Below are positions 1 to 11,608 of a DNA stretch of 64,000 nucleotides, in pieces; within the stretch, counting starts at the first letter, position 1; the number at the start of each line of letters is the position of its first letter. Below the pieces are notes generated by a model. The model was not told the DNA's origin, did no database searches, and saw nothing but the letters and a program-made list of their open reading frames with translations. Location: contig CM042086.1 of NCBI GenBank assembly GCA_023512835.1, positions 14,830,309 through 14,894,308 on the forward strand, given 5' to 3'. Made by a program: the position numbers and the translations under genes. This DNA is from Taxillus chinensis. Taxonomy: Eukaryota; Streptophyta; Magnoliopsida; Santalales; Loranthaceae.

Positions 1-2
1 CA

Positions 3-1196
3 TTTTTACATGGAGAGTTGCATGAGGAGGTATATATGAAATTGCCTCCTGGTTTTTCTTCGCCTACACCAAATAAGGTGTGCAGACTTCGCAAGTCCTT
101 GTATGGCTTGCGTCAAGCGCCCCGCTGTTGGTTTGCCAAGTTGGCTGCTGCTCTGACTCGATATGGTTTTCACCAGTCCTACTCAGATTATTCGTTGTTT
201 ACTTACAACAAACGACACCTTCAACTACATGTTTTGGTGTATGTTGATGATTTAATTATCTCTAGCAATGATGGAGCGGGCCTACAAAACTTCAAAGATT
301 ATTTGAGTCATTGTTTTCATATGAAAGATTTAGGGAAACTCAAATATTTCTTAGGGATTGAGGTTGCACGTAACTCCGACGGTCTCTTCTTATGTCAGCG
401 TAAGTATGCCTTGGACATTATTTCTGAGACAGGCTTGTTGGGTGCCAAGCCCGCACGGACCCCTCTTGAACAAAATCATAAATTAGCCCTCTCTGTGAGT
501 GCTGAATTTAGTGATCCCGCCCAGTATCGACGGTTAGTCGGGCGTCTCATCTACTTGACAATTACTCGTCCCGATCTCTCTTATTGTGTGCATATACTAG
601 CACAGTTTATGCAGCAGCCGAAAGAGGATCATTGGGATGCCGCCTTGCGGGTCGTCCGCTATTTGAAATGCCATCCCGGTCAAGGTATTTTCTTGCATGC
701 CGATTGTGACCTGCGCCTGTACGCATATTGTGATTCTGACTGGGCTGGCTGTCCATTGACCCGCCGTTCTTTGACTGGCTATTTTATTCGTTTGGGCCTC
801 TCGCCCATCTCGTGGAAGACCAAGAAGCAGACGATCGTGTCCCGTTCTTCTGCCGAAGCTGAATATCGGTCTATGGCTATCACCACCTGTGAATTGTCTT
901 GGTTAACTGGGTTGTTAGCTACTTTGGGTGTGGCTTCTTCTGGACCTGCCTATCTCTTTTGTGATAATCAAGCTGCTTTGCACATTGCCGCCAATCCCGT
1001 TTTCCATGAACGCACCAAGCATATTGAAATTGATTGCCACTTTGTTCGTGATGCTCTCCATGTTGGCGCGATTCAGCCACAGTATGTGTCTACATCTGTG
1101 CAACCTGCCGACATCTTTACGAAGGCTTTGGGAACCCAGCCCTTTCACTTCCTTCTTCGCAAGTTGGGCATTCGGGATCCTCATGCTCCTACTTGA
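3..1196 (+). CDS. Ty1/copia retrotransposon pol, 3' part (reverse transcriptase + RNase H), 5'-truncated by window edge
   Basis: The reading frame is already open at the left edge and ends with TGA at 1194-1196, so this is the C-terminal ~397 residues of a copia polyprotein; protease and integrase lie off-window. Visible in order are the RT segment KSLYGLRQAPRCW, the catalytic YVDD motif within LVYVDDLIISS, the FHMKDLGKLKYFLGIEV block, ITRPDLSYCV, and the RNase H part with YCDSDWAGC, SRSSAEAEYR and CDNQAALHIAANPVFHERTK. The enzyme copies element RNA into cDNA and degrades the RNA strand in the virus-like particle. There is no internal stop, so the insertion is fairly young compared with the copia remnants at 51.6-53.0 kb. 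Family assignment is firm; lineage within copia is not determined. Confidence 0.95.
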   Translation, partial: FLHGELHEEVYMKLPPGFSSPTPNKVCRLRKSLYGLRQAPRCWFAKLAAALTRYGFHQSYSDYSLFTYNKRHLQLHVLVYVDDLIISSNDGAGLQNFKDYLSHCFHMKDLGKLKYFLGIEVARNSDGLFLCQRKYALDIISETGLLGAKPARTPLEQNHKLALSVSAEFSDPAQYRRLVGRLIYLTITRPDLSYCVHILAQFMQQPKEDHWDAALRVVRYLKCHPGQGIFLHADCDLRLYAYCDSDWAGCPLTRRSLTGYFIRLGLSPISWKTKKQTIVSRSSAEAEYRSMAITTCELSWLTGLLATLGVASSGPAYLFCDNQAALHIAANPVFHERTKHIEIDCHFVRDALHVGAIQPQYVSTSVQPADIFTKALGTQPFHFLLRKLGIRDPHAPT

Positions 1197-1410
1197 GGGG
1201 GGGTATTGGCGTTGGCGCGCTTCCCTCTTTGGGAATGTTCACTCATTATTTCTTTCCATGGTTAGACGGGAATTATGGGACGGGACTTATGGGAATTATT
1301 TCATTTCCTATTTTGTTGTATTTTTGTATTTAGATATTACGCTGTGTATATATTTGATCGTAGCATATCAATAAAACATATGGGGAAAACGTTAAAACTC
1401 TATCATTTGT
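1193..1410 (+). mobile_element. Polypurine tract and probable 3' LTR of the copia element
   Basis: A purine tract (GAGGGGGGG, about 1195-1203) immediately follows the pol stop, which is the normal position of the copia polypurine tract. The LTR would then start near 1204 with TATTGG rather than the usual TG. It contains a polyadenylation-like AATAAA at about 1370. The right end is not defined because no clear CA terminus or target duplication could be seen and the 5' LTR is off-window. Confidence 0.5.
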
Positions 1411-2299
1411 TCATTTTTTGTGCTTAATATCATGTAAATATTATGGGTATTGACAGAGCTTTATACGTGTGTATTGAATTATTAGTTACATCGACATCAA
1501 TTAGTTTAGCGTTTAGCGTTATGTGTATAATAGACGTTATAAAAAACAAATTATCGCATAAACAAAAGAAAAAAAAATAGAAAAATCTCTTCCATGTGCA
1601 GGCGCGTTCACCTCATTATGGAGTTTGGTTTGTGAATTTTATCATTATATTCTACATAACTTTGATGTTTTTGTCACTTGTGTATAGCATCGATCCGACG
1701 GATCTTTCGTGCACTCAACCTTCTTAGATTTTACATGTGATCAAAGTATGAAGCGTAGTTTTGGGGCGTCAGCATCACGTGTTATAGTTTTATATATGTA
1801 TATATAACTGAAATAGAAATGAAGTAAAATAAGTGGAAGCGTAATCTAAATTATTTGAATGATTATAATTGCACTTTTGCTTTACAATATTTCTTCTTAA
1901 TTTCATTTCTTTAGCATTTTTCTGGTGATGCTAGCAAGAAAAATAATACAATGAATAGAAGTGTGATATGAATTGTTCAATCATATTAATTATTCATCTG
2001 TTGTTATAATATTTCCCGCTACAATTAAATGAAAATAAAATTACTATCATTTGATTAATCAGATGGTTATCTTGCGGTCATTACACTGCTTTTCTCATTG
2101 ATATTTTCATCTATACACACACACACATAAACATAAGTACGAATTAATTTAGATTATTAGACCGTGCATCCAATGGTTTATACATTTCATTTAACTATAA
2201 TAATTTACTGTAATAAAATTATAGTTAAATTTAAATCATTGAATGCAGATTTGACGACTCATATTTACCGTAAACACTGTTACACATTTGCATTTTTAC

Positions 2300-2331
<32 letters not shown>

Positions 2332-3007
2332 CAAACCACAAAACTCTACTAGCTATCAGGTCACAAAGGATACTTTATACATAGACCTTAATTTTCGAAA
2401 TAGAAGAATATAGGGTCTTGATTAATTTAATCATGGTTTCTGAGAAGTTTATTTCTTGCAAAGAAATCGGAAAATCCATACAAGCATATGGTGCACAATA
2501 CGACAGTACGTTAAAGTAAATGATGCTCATAGTTTTAGAATTTTTTAAAGGTTGGGGATTTTCAAAACATAAATTTGTTTTCAAAAACGAATTCAAAATA
2601 TAAAATGTAATTGGTATGCCTATTTTTAATTAAAATAATATTTTATTTAAATAAAAATTTGAATAAAATAGTTGTTTCTGAAAACAAGCTTTAAATGTTT
2701 TTAAATATAAATTTAATTTGTTAGGATCTAATTTATTTATTTTTTCATACAATTTTTATACTTTATATCAGACTCACCATATTTTATCTTTTATCAATTT
2801 TTGTAGGATCAATTAAAAAAATATTCTTTTTAAAGCATATATCCTCTTATGTTAATAGGATTTGTTTTAGTATTCATAAACTCTAATTATAATAAAAATT
2901 CAAATCAAAAAATAAAATTTAAAATTTAAAACATGTAACTGTAAAAGGAGAGCAAACTTTAAAATTATTTAATTTTAAACAAACATTTTTTGCCTCATAT
3001 ATAGGAA
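1411..3007. other. AT-rich intergenic spacer
   Basis: No coding capacity was recognised. A short CA/TA-type microsatellite lies near 2298-2326. The open frames here are short and have random composition. Confidence 0.6.
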
Positions 3008-3240
3008 TAGGCATGGCAATGGGTTGAGTTAAGCTCAGATACTACCCGATTGCAACCCAACCAAAAAGTTTACAGACTTGCCCTAAACCTAACTCGACTC
3101 ATTAGTTTAGGTACTTTGTGTCGGATCTAGACAAGATTTCTTAACTTAATTTTGTTTAAAAATACTAGGATGGAACGAATAAGACCCGAGCTCGACCCGA
3201 TGGCGTGTGGGAGTGGGATGGGCCAAAATTGTCACTCTAG
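3008..3240. mobile_element. Possible hAT-type MITE
   Basis: The segment opens with TAGGCATGGCAATGGG and closes with TTGTCACTCTAG, which are roughly inverted copies, and it contains the GACCCGAGCTCGACCCGA type of internal sequence common in small plant hAT elements. A clear 8-bp target duplication was not found, so this is a suggestion based on termini and size only. Confidence 0.4.
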
Positions 3241-5083
3241 GCCAAATACAATATGTTTTCTAATGTACCATATTTGTCAAAAAAAAGTAATACTACATAC
3301 TATCCAAATTGCATAATCAATACGTGATAATATGATTTTTCTAATTTTAAATTAATAAAGAAATCCAGGTATAATGCTTAAAAACATAAAAGTTAAAAAA
3401 AAAACAATATTAAGAAGATCGTTTTCGGATTAGGAAACCTTGCAAAAACAGCTAATCCAACTTGATTGAAATTGATGCCTAAATTGTAAACCCTTTTCTT
3501 GATCTGTATTAAATAGGCAATTTTTACAGTAAGTTTTTGGTAATCAGTGTTGAGTTGGGTTCATTTTTGTGGTTATGTTTTTGCTTCTTCTTTTTTTTAT
3601 TGTATATTCGCGGTCGAGTTTGCTCATGGACATTATAATTGAATGGAAGAGTAGTGCGGTGTTATATATGTCACGACTAGTTTCAAGAGATGTATATTCC
3701 AACACAACGCTACTAGGTGTTAGGGGGTTTTTCTAACACATTTTAGTGTCAAATTAAGGAGATTTCATGATTAAAGATCACATCTTTAATTTCATTTTGA
3801 TGAATTTGAATGATTAATGAACTAACCCCCCTAACATAGCATTAGTAGATCCTTTTGTGGTGTTTTTATTGTCTTTGAATGAAAAACAGGCCAAGTACAA
3901 AGTCCAAAGAAAGAATGAAGGAGCAAGGGACAATCTGACCATGGTCATTTCAAATTTGAAATGACCAAAAAGAAATGACGGGACCAATTGAGTTGACCAG
4001 AAGCTCCGGAGAGCTTGATCATTTGAAACGGTCATTTGAAAATGAGTTGACCAAATGAATTGACCATGAGGGGTTTCGACAATGTATTTGTTGATCAACG
4101 AATCCTCATAGATGCCACGTGTACGACTGTTATCCTTTATTAAAGGATCTGACGATGCTCATTCAACCTTTTTGAGAGGGAAACGAGTTTGAATTAATGG
4201 AGGGAATAGTTCTAACAGTTAGGGGATGCGGTTATGCACGAATTGTAAGACAAAAAGGGATTTTTCATGTAATTTTGGGATCGTTCATTTCGGGGGAGAG
4301 GAGAGAAATGTATTGGGTGCTCATAGTAAGAACAATGGTTTTCTTATTTGCTATGGTAGCTTAAACCTCCATGGGAGGAGGATGGATTTGATGTAAGTTT
4401 TTTAATTCCTTTTCTTTTGGTTAGTTAATTTGAAATTCTCTGTTATGTTTATCAAGTCTTTTGAGTTAGCATGTGAGATTTAAGTTCGGCCACCTTAAAT
4501 CTTGTATAAGGTTAATCAATTATGGATCGAAAGAAGACATTGATAACTGGATAGTTAAGAGACTTGACTTGCTAAGATTATAATTTCGAAAGCGGAATCT
4601 TGCTTGTAACCTAGTTAGGGTTGGTGTGATGTCAATCTACACTCAAACAACTTAAGCACATAATGGGTTGCCCGTTCCCCAAGCTAGGGTATACACACGG
4701 CTAGATCACTCGAAAGAGGCTAGTACATGCAAAGGTGTTGGGTTTTAAACAAAAAGGGGAAGTTTGAATTAATATGCCTTAAGAACAAGAAATCAATTAA
4801 TTACATTGATTGACATCCAAATCCCCATTTTCTCCCATAAGAACATTTACATTGCTTTGTTTAATTAAATTACAACATTCAAATTGCTAATGATACAAAA
4901 CCAACTTTAGATACATCATGGATTTACAAAATGAGCTTTTTACTTGATCACTTTCCTTGTGGGTTCGACATCCGGACTTTGAGTCCACTTTATTACTTGT
5001 AACGATCCGTACCCATGGAATTACTAACACTAGGTAACTCGAGAAATTCTTTTGCAATTAATTGAGAGGATTCACACAAATAA
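3241..5083. other. Spacer, partly of repeat-like composition
   Basis: The part from about 3,600 to 5,060 is less AT-rich than its surroundings and contains phrases such as CTTGTGGGTTCGACATCC (4958-4975) that resemble internal sequence of plant LTR retrotransposons. No protein domain, PBS or LTR pair was seen. Open frames, for example on the minus strand near 3814-4098, show no recognisable family. Confidence 0.4.
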
Positions 5084-5176
5084 ATGAATAATCAAGCGCA
5101 AGTCATCGCCAACTGGGCTACAGGGACGGTCATGTTCTTGTTGATCATATTAATTGTTGTGGTTGTGCTAACTTAG
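5084..5176 (+). CDS. Candidate small ORF, 30-residue single-pass membrane peptide
   Basis: An ATG with A at -3 opens a 30-codon frame ending in TAG. The first ~16 residues are polar (it begins MNNQAQVIANW) and the remainder is an uninterrupted hydrophobic run (VMFLLIILIVVVVLT) long enough for one membrane helix, with no basic residue after it. I do not recognise the peptide. It stands alone in AT-rich spacer with no visible intron or partner gene. A 30-codon frame can easily arise by chance, so this is only a candidate; the polar-then-hydrophobic layout is the reason for listing it. Confidence 0.2.
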   Translation: MNNQAQVIANWATGTVMFLLIILIVVVVLT

Positions 5177-6470
5177 CACCAAAAAGAGATCTCAAGATTA
5201 CCCTAACACAATTAATTGCTTATTATTTGAAAAGATGTAATAAATATTATTAACGTAGAGAAGCATAAGAAATAATTTAATTATCTTACGGAAGAAGTGT
5301 ATATTTGTTCAAGAACGTTCGCATCATCAACATACGAACCTCTTTCCTCCAACATCAATCATTTGGTTATTCTAAAAAAGAAAAAAGAAAAAAAAAAGGT
5401 ACAGTTTCAAAGAGGCCATGACCACTACATGTAGCTCGGCGGACGACCACCCCCAGTTCGTGCCAAATTGAACGCAAATTTATTAATGAAAACCCCAAGC
5501 CTACTTACCCATGCCTTTGATTTTGAAGGATACCCTACAAATTAAGGAGAGGCCTGTCATATATATTGCATTATTGGTAGGGTGGGTCTAATGAGCAGGC
5601 TGTGGGGTGCTAAAACCAATATCAAATGGACTTGTGGGGTGTTCGTCATTTAATGCCCTTTTTTTTCTTCTTTTTATTATCTGCTATTGGCTTAGCCGTG
5701 TGTACGTGCATGCAGCGCCGATGCAAACACGTCCCTTGAGTTGAGCCGTGTGGCCGTGTGGGGGAGCACTTGGTTCAATCAAATCAAATATATATGCCAG
5801 CTTTATTATTATTAGAATCCACAAGACCACAAATGGTCTCGTCTCGTGCCTTCGTAGGTGATAATTTTAGGGCTGGGCAAGGAAGATTTTACCCGTATGC
5901 ATGTGATATATATATATAAGCTAGCTAGGTTCATATATATTCCTCACGCTAGCTTTAGCTTTTGATTAGGCAGCGCCGAATCCAAGATGGTCACCAATAT
6001 GACAGACCAATCCTAGCTAGTGATTCACTGGCCGGCCGGGTAGGGTAAATGTATATATAAGATTCCCAAACTGTTAGAAAGTATAATATTGTTCGATCAA
6101 ATACATATATTATATATAGTTCTTACACATAAAAAAATGTCTACTAAACTTTGCCCTAAAATTTAGTTGGCCTGAACTTTCTGGTTAGGTTTCAATATTT
6201 ATAATTAGTTTTTTTTTTTTCAAATCGTACGTTATAACCATTCAAATCCGACTTACTCATCCGGTGTAATCTTAACAAAGTTTTCTTTTTAACTTTGCGA
6301 ACGCATGCACGGTCTAGAGATTTTTTTTTTCTTCACTCATCAATCAGTTCAACGTATTAAAAAAATGTAAATAGTTAAACTATTATCAATTGAAATACAC
6401 TATGTATATTAGATATTCTTACAAAAAAAATCGGATGAATTAATTAAATTGATAGTATGATTGGTATACA

Positions 6471-6508
<38 letters not shown>

Positions 6509-6807
6509 TCTATTATTTATATATCAACACGTCAATATCAGACTTAATTCTTTTTAAGATAACCAATTTTGAATTACAGGTTTTTTAGGTGAAACCATGC
6601 ATTGATCATTGGATATTAGAATACACATTCAAATTTAACATTTACATTATGTTAATCCCATATCCTTCAACATTTTTTTAGGTGAACCCATAAAAAATTT
6701 TAAATGTGAAGTATGCTAAACTGTAAATCAGATCATGTATCGAGCTCTATATATTGAGAAAATAAAAAGGAGGTCTTGTCCTTCATCACTCTCTCTACCT
6801 TTAAAAT
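5177..6807. other. AT-rich spacer with TA microsatellite
   Basis: No gene seen. A perfect TA/AT dinucleotide tract occupies about 6473-6506. Confidence 0.6.
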
Positions 6808-7075
6808 AGTAAGGGCAATCATAACATATACTTATTTTCTTTACTTTTACATATTAAAATTACTTTTTGTTTCCCTTTATGAATATACATTCACAATAGA
6901 TTTCTTTAATCATTATTCATATACTTAAAATAATATTTTATACTTATTTTTTATTTAATAATATTTTTTATAATTTTAGATAAAAATAAAAGTAAATGTT
7001 ATGAGAAATGTGAATGAAAAAATTGAAAGAAATTAATTTGTATATATAATTTAATAATTATATAGAGTGAACATT
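6808..7075. repeat. AT-rich dispersed repeat, copy A
   Basis: This segment (GGGCAATCATAACATATAC onward) shares a long stretch of diverged similarity with 7422-7690: both contain ATATACATT-CAATAGATTT, AAAATAATATTTTAT and ATAAAAGT followed by a CATGAT/TATGAG-like block. Size and composition suggest an old MITE. Termini are not defined. Confidence 0.45.
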
Positions 7076-7421
7076 AGTGCTTCCGAATGCATTAGGAAAC
7101 ACCATACAAACCTTAGAAAGTTAAATATAAGATTTCGGTGTGTGAACAAATTTATAACTTTTTAACTTTTTTTTCCTAAATAAAGGAAACCAGACTTTTA
7201 TAAGGAATCTGGTACTAATGCTCTAATAGAACGATTTGCCGTGGTTGGGTACGTAACTAGTAATGATGTGATAATATATCAAGTCATCAAAAAAAAATTA
7301 TGAATAAATTATAGTTGTTTTTATCTATTAGGATTTTGCAACAAAAATGTGAATTAATTACACATATTATATATTTTTATTTGAAAAACACAATGTAAAC
7401 ATTATCCATGTTTAAGAGCAC

Positions 7422-7690
7422 TAAGACCACCTTTCCAATCAGTTTTCCTAATTTAGAGTTTAAAATTATTTTCTACTTTCTTATACAAATATACATTTCA
7501 ATAGATTTTATAAATAAAACTGTATATTATTAAAATAATATTTTATATGACTTACTTTATTTAATAATAATTTTGTTATAATTTAATATGAAATAAAAGT
7601 TAATGCCATGATAAATGCAAAGAAAAGAAATAAAAAAATTTTTTAAATATAATTTAAAATTTAGAAGAAGTAAATAGTATTTTTTTAATA
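7422..7690. repeat. AT-rich dispersed repeat, copy B
   Basis: Direct-orientation, diverged relative of 6808-7075, starting near GACCACCTTTCCAATCAG. See copy A for the shared blocks. Confidence 0.45.
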
Positions 7691-9595
7691 TATTAAAAAA
7701 TATGATATAAATTCTACAAAAATGTTAAACTTGAATAATTTTTTGATTTTTTTTAATATTTTTTTTTAAATATAAGAAAATAAACTTCTATACAAAATGT
7801 GATAGTTTAAATGTTCATTAACTTTTCGGAAAGAATTGGAAACTGCATATTAACGTGTTTTCCTGTATTTACAAAATTAAATGATCTTTGATGGTAAGTA
7901 AAATTCTAATCCCCCGAGACGATGATGGTAAAAAGTTTTATATATATATATAATAAGGAAAAGCTTGACCGATGGTTAAAGTTGTATTTCCGGCCTCGAA
8001 ACTTCAGGGAGCGATGTGGAGGCATAAAGTCAAAATGGATTTTCAAAAGCACAACAATGGGACACTTTTTTTGTGTGTGTATATTTTGGTCGAATTAGAA
8101 AGTCAGTAAAGTTTAAGCATTTTAATTACTCTTTATTTCAATTGATATATATATAAAATTTTAACATTGTCATACATGAGAACTATTGATAATAATATTA
8201 TTTTATAATCACGTGTGTCGCCCTTTTTTTAATAAATGTTATCTGATAATTTTAATATCTTAGATACTATATAAATCATATCTACTAAACTACTTGTTGA
8301 AAAACGATTATGCCATGATCTCTTTCCCGCGACAAGGTAAACAAAAACGCATCGTTACTAGTTTAGTGGTGAAAGAAGAAAACAAGTTGAAGCTTCCTCA
8401 CTCTCCTCAATTGCTCCAACACTCAAAGTTGGGCCACTTTCTTACTCGCCCTTTTCCCCCCCCTCTCATTTATAAAAAAAAAACAAATTATTATAGAGAA
8501 TCTTCATGGGAGCAGCTCCCTTAGATTACATGTCGGCCTCACATGGGACACCTGTCCCACCTGGTTGGACGGATTTGGATTCCCATTATGAGTTGACTCT
8601 TATTAAAATGCCTTAATAATTGAATATATATATATATATATGTATATATAAATTTTTTGTATGGCCTCCGATTTTCCATTGATCATGTGGTGCTTTGTTC
8701 TTGGATTATTGTGCTCTGCTCATATTTATGGAGCCAGTTCACAACATGTACATGTGAAAAAACAAAAAACAAAAACTCGTATATGCCTATAACTTTTGAG
8801 AGAGAGAGAGAGAAAGGTAAGATATTTTAATCACTAATTTGTTGGGCTAAGCATGCATATGAGTGATGTTCGGACATAAACAGGGCCAATATCTAAACTA
8901 ATTTTGTTTTATTTGCTTTTTTTATTATTATTTTTTAAAAAAATATTGTGCACTAAATCATGCAAATTAAAACTTTTAAAATATGAATTGAATTGAAACG
9001 GGCAGCATCGTGGCCCATTACGTGATAAAACAGGCAAATCTTGTCTCGCGTATGCTGTTATTCGTATTCGAAATGTCATTTCCATTTTGAACACGAAAGA
9101 AAAACATGCGTGGGCTCAGTCGTAAATTTCATTTACACAGGGAACAAGCAGCACCCCTGGTGGAAGACACGTTAGTAGGCGTAGCTGGGGAAGTGTCCCA
9201 CACGGCACCCAGAAAAGAAAACACCGACATAACCCCCTCCCTACCGTGCTCCTTGTCAATGCCTTTGAATTTTTGTTGCATTTGTCTAACCTCTCGCACT
9301 GTTTCTGAACCATGCATGCATGAATGGTTGGAGCAAGCAACCTTAATTTGACGAAAGCATATATGACTGTACGTTTCCTGCGGAATGCCCAAAAATAAAC
9401 ATTTACCCAATCTTTATAGGGCGATAAGTTTTCGCCCGCCAAGACAATCACAATTTCTTTATTTTTCTTTCTGCAAAACAATCAAATGATGGTCATAAAA
9501 AATATCAAAATTCACTCTTCTACTTTTTATATTATGTAATGATTGCTTAATATTGGGTCTACGATCAAAGTCTAAATATTGACAATATATTAGGA
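7691..9595. other. AT-rich spacer
   Basis: No supported gene. Short TA tracts lie at about 7936-7954 and 8624-8650. The overlapping open frames at 9106-9481 on both strands have no recognisable domain and look accidental. Confidence 0.55.
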
Positions 9596-9849
9596 TGTGA
9601 AAAGAGAATAAATTTCACTCTATATTTTATTGATAGCTGAATATATATATATATATATATAATACAATATGCCTATCTAGATAAGTTACATACAATTAGT
9701 GTCTATATACATTCCTAGATATAGATTAACAAATTTTGAAAACAAATCAATGACAATCAATCGATGTGACTATCCAAAATAGGAATATATGGATCAATCA
9801 TTGTTGACTCTTAAATATCCTATTTTTCTGCAGTCATTGACTCTTAACA
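9596..9849 (-). mobile_element. Probable LTR remnant of a minus-strand copia element
   Basis: On the minus strand a polypurine-tract-like GAGAGGGAG (complement of about 9850-9858) precedes TGTTAAGAGTC, the usual start of a copia LTR. The opposite end, near 9596-9600, reads ...CACA on the minus strand, giving TG..CA termini about 254 bp apart. The segment includes an internal TA tract (about 9641-9661). Sequence to the right (9860-10060) may be decayed internal region, but no protein could be read. Confidence 0.4.
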
Positions 9850-11557
9850 CTCCCTCTCAAGTGTTATAATAACTCCTAACTTGTTGAGTAGAGTTGCAAA
9901 TTGCAGGAAACTCAATGGCTTTATAAAAATGTATGTTGCATTGACATAAATCTTGTTTGAGGGCATATAATGATCTGTAAATTTTACAAACTCGTATCTC
10001 GATCTCTCTTTCAGTTGAAACCAGGAAGTAAAGATATACAAGCAAGACCTGAAATTTTACAACATACGAACTATAAATTGTGAAATTATAAATTGGGATT
10101 TAATAATTATTGTGATTGATGACTGTATTTATAATCGTGGATTATGAATTTATAAATTTGTGTTTATTGTAAGCTGTGATTGAATTTTATTTTATAAATT
10201 ATAGGTTTTAATATCGCTTATAATAATAGTTCAAGAATTTTTTGAGTCTTCAACTGCTTAATTTGCACTTGCAAGATCATATGATCTTGCATGAGCTTAT
10301 ACCCGTGCAGTGTTAGAGGGTAAGAATAACATGATTTTTTTTATATTGAAATAAGTTAATTAAAAGAGGTGACATTACTAAACTTAACATCGTTTTGTTG
10401 GGAGAAATTGAATCATGTGAAACAGTTAATGGAAAATGAAACAAATGGTTCAATATTTAAATAAATCTAAATAAACAAGAAGGACAATTAATGTATAAAT
10501 TGAGGCGATAAAGTGATCCAATTGATATTGATGAATAAGAGGAGGATAAAGATATTGTTGTGTTAAGTGTGCCTAAGAATTTCAAGATGATGATGAAGCT
10601 AGTATAATGAGTGAAGACAACTATGGTGGTTATGAAAAGTTCTTGCTATAAGTTTTGACACTAATTTTGATACTTGTAACATTGATTGTTTTGCTGTTGA
10701 TGATAATGAGATTTTGATTTGAGGGATTTTGATTAGTAGTAATATTAAGACTTCTTGTTATATTATATTATATAATGTGATTATTAAAAAAATATGTACC
10801 CAATTATTTTTCTAGGTTTTTTTTTTGCTATATTTTCTTTGGTTTTTTAAAAGTTCTTTTATTATAATTTTTTAGAGAAGAATTCGAAAGTTTATTTATT
10901 TATTTTAGTACCACATCAATAAAATAAACTGGTATTAAAATATTTTTTTATTGATATTTACATAGTTTAATATGTAACTTTAATATTTACCTAGTTTTTT
11001 TTTTTAAAATGTGATGTGCCACGTCAAAGCCACCACATCAGTAGTCCGTCTGCCACATTTCCCTTTATATTATTCATAATATATTACCATTAAAAACATA
11101 TAATTGCGGACCAAATACATATATGACAAATTTTGCCGACCAACATTACCGATTACAAGGGTGATTTTACTAAAAACAAATAATCCAATCAATAATAATA
11201 ATAATATATTCTGGTTTATTTGGTAAAAAAAAAGTACCATTTGAGTTACTTTAAAAAACAATACCTGATGAAAATATGCTCACACAGTCACACATCCATT
11301 GCTATTGAATCAAATGCACGACACAATAGTCGAAAGTGAACGCCTCAATCATCGCGACAGCTCTCCATTGCTACACAGCTAGAATTTATAACAAATTATG
11401 GTCGTCACTTTGTGATGCATGCTTTCCTCCACCCCTTTTTTTGTAAGTATAAGATAAAAAGTTAATTATGTGCTAAAATCATCCGGTTATTAGGCACTTA
11501 TGTTAAGGCTCACCCAAAGGATGTTATCCAAACGTCATTATGCTTTAATTAGCAAAT

Positions 11558-11558
<1 letters not shown>
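9850..11558. other. AT-rich spacer
   Basis: No gene recognised; possibly degraded retrotransposon sequence at the left end. Confidence 0.5.

Positions 11559-11603
<45 letters not shown>
11559..11603. repeat. (AG)n microsatellite
   Basis: About 22 uninterrupted AG units. Confidence 0.95.

Positions 11604-11608
<5 letters not shown>

Noticed and set aside
9106..9481. Overlapping open frames on both strands (up to 121 codons)
   Set aside because: No start context, splice structure or recognisable domain; composition is ordinary for spacer and the frames overlap each other.
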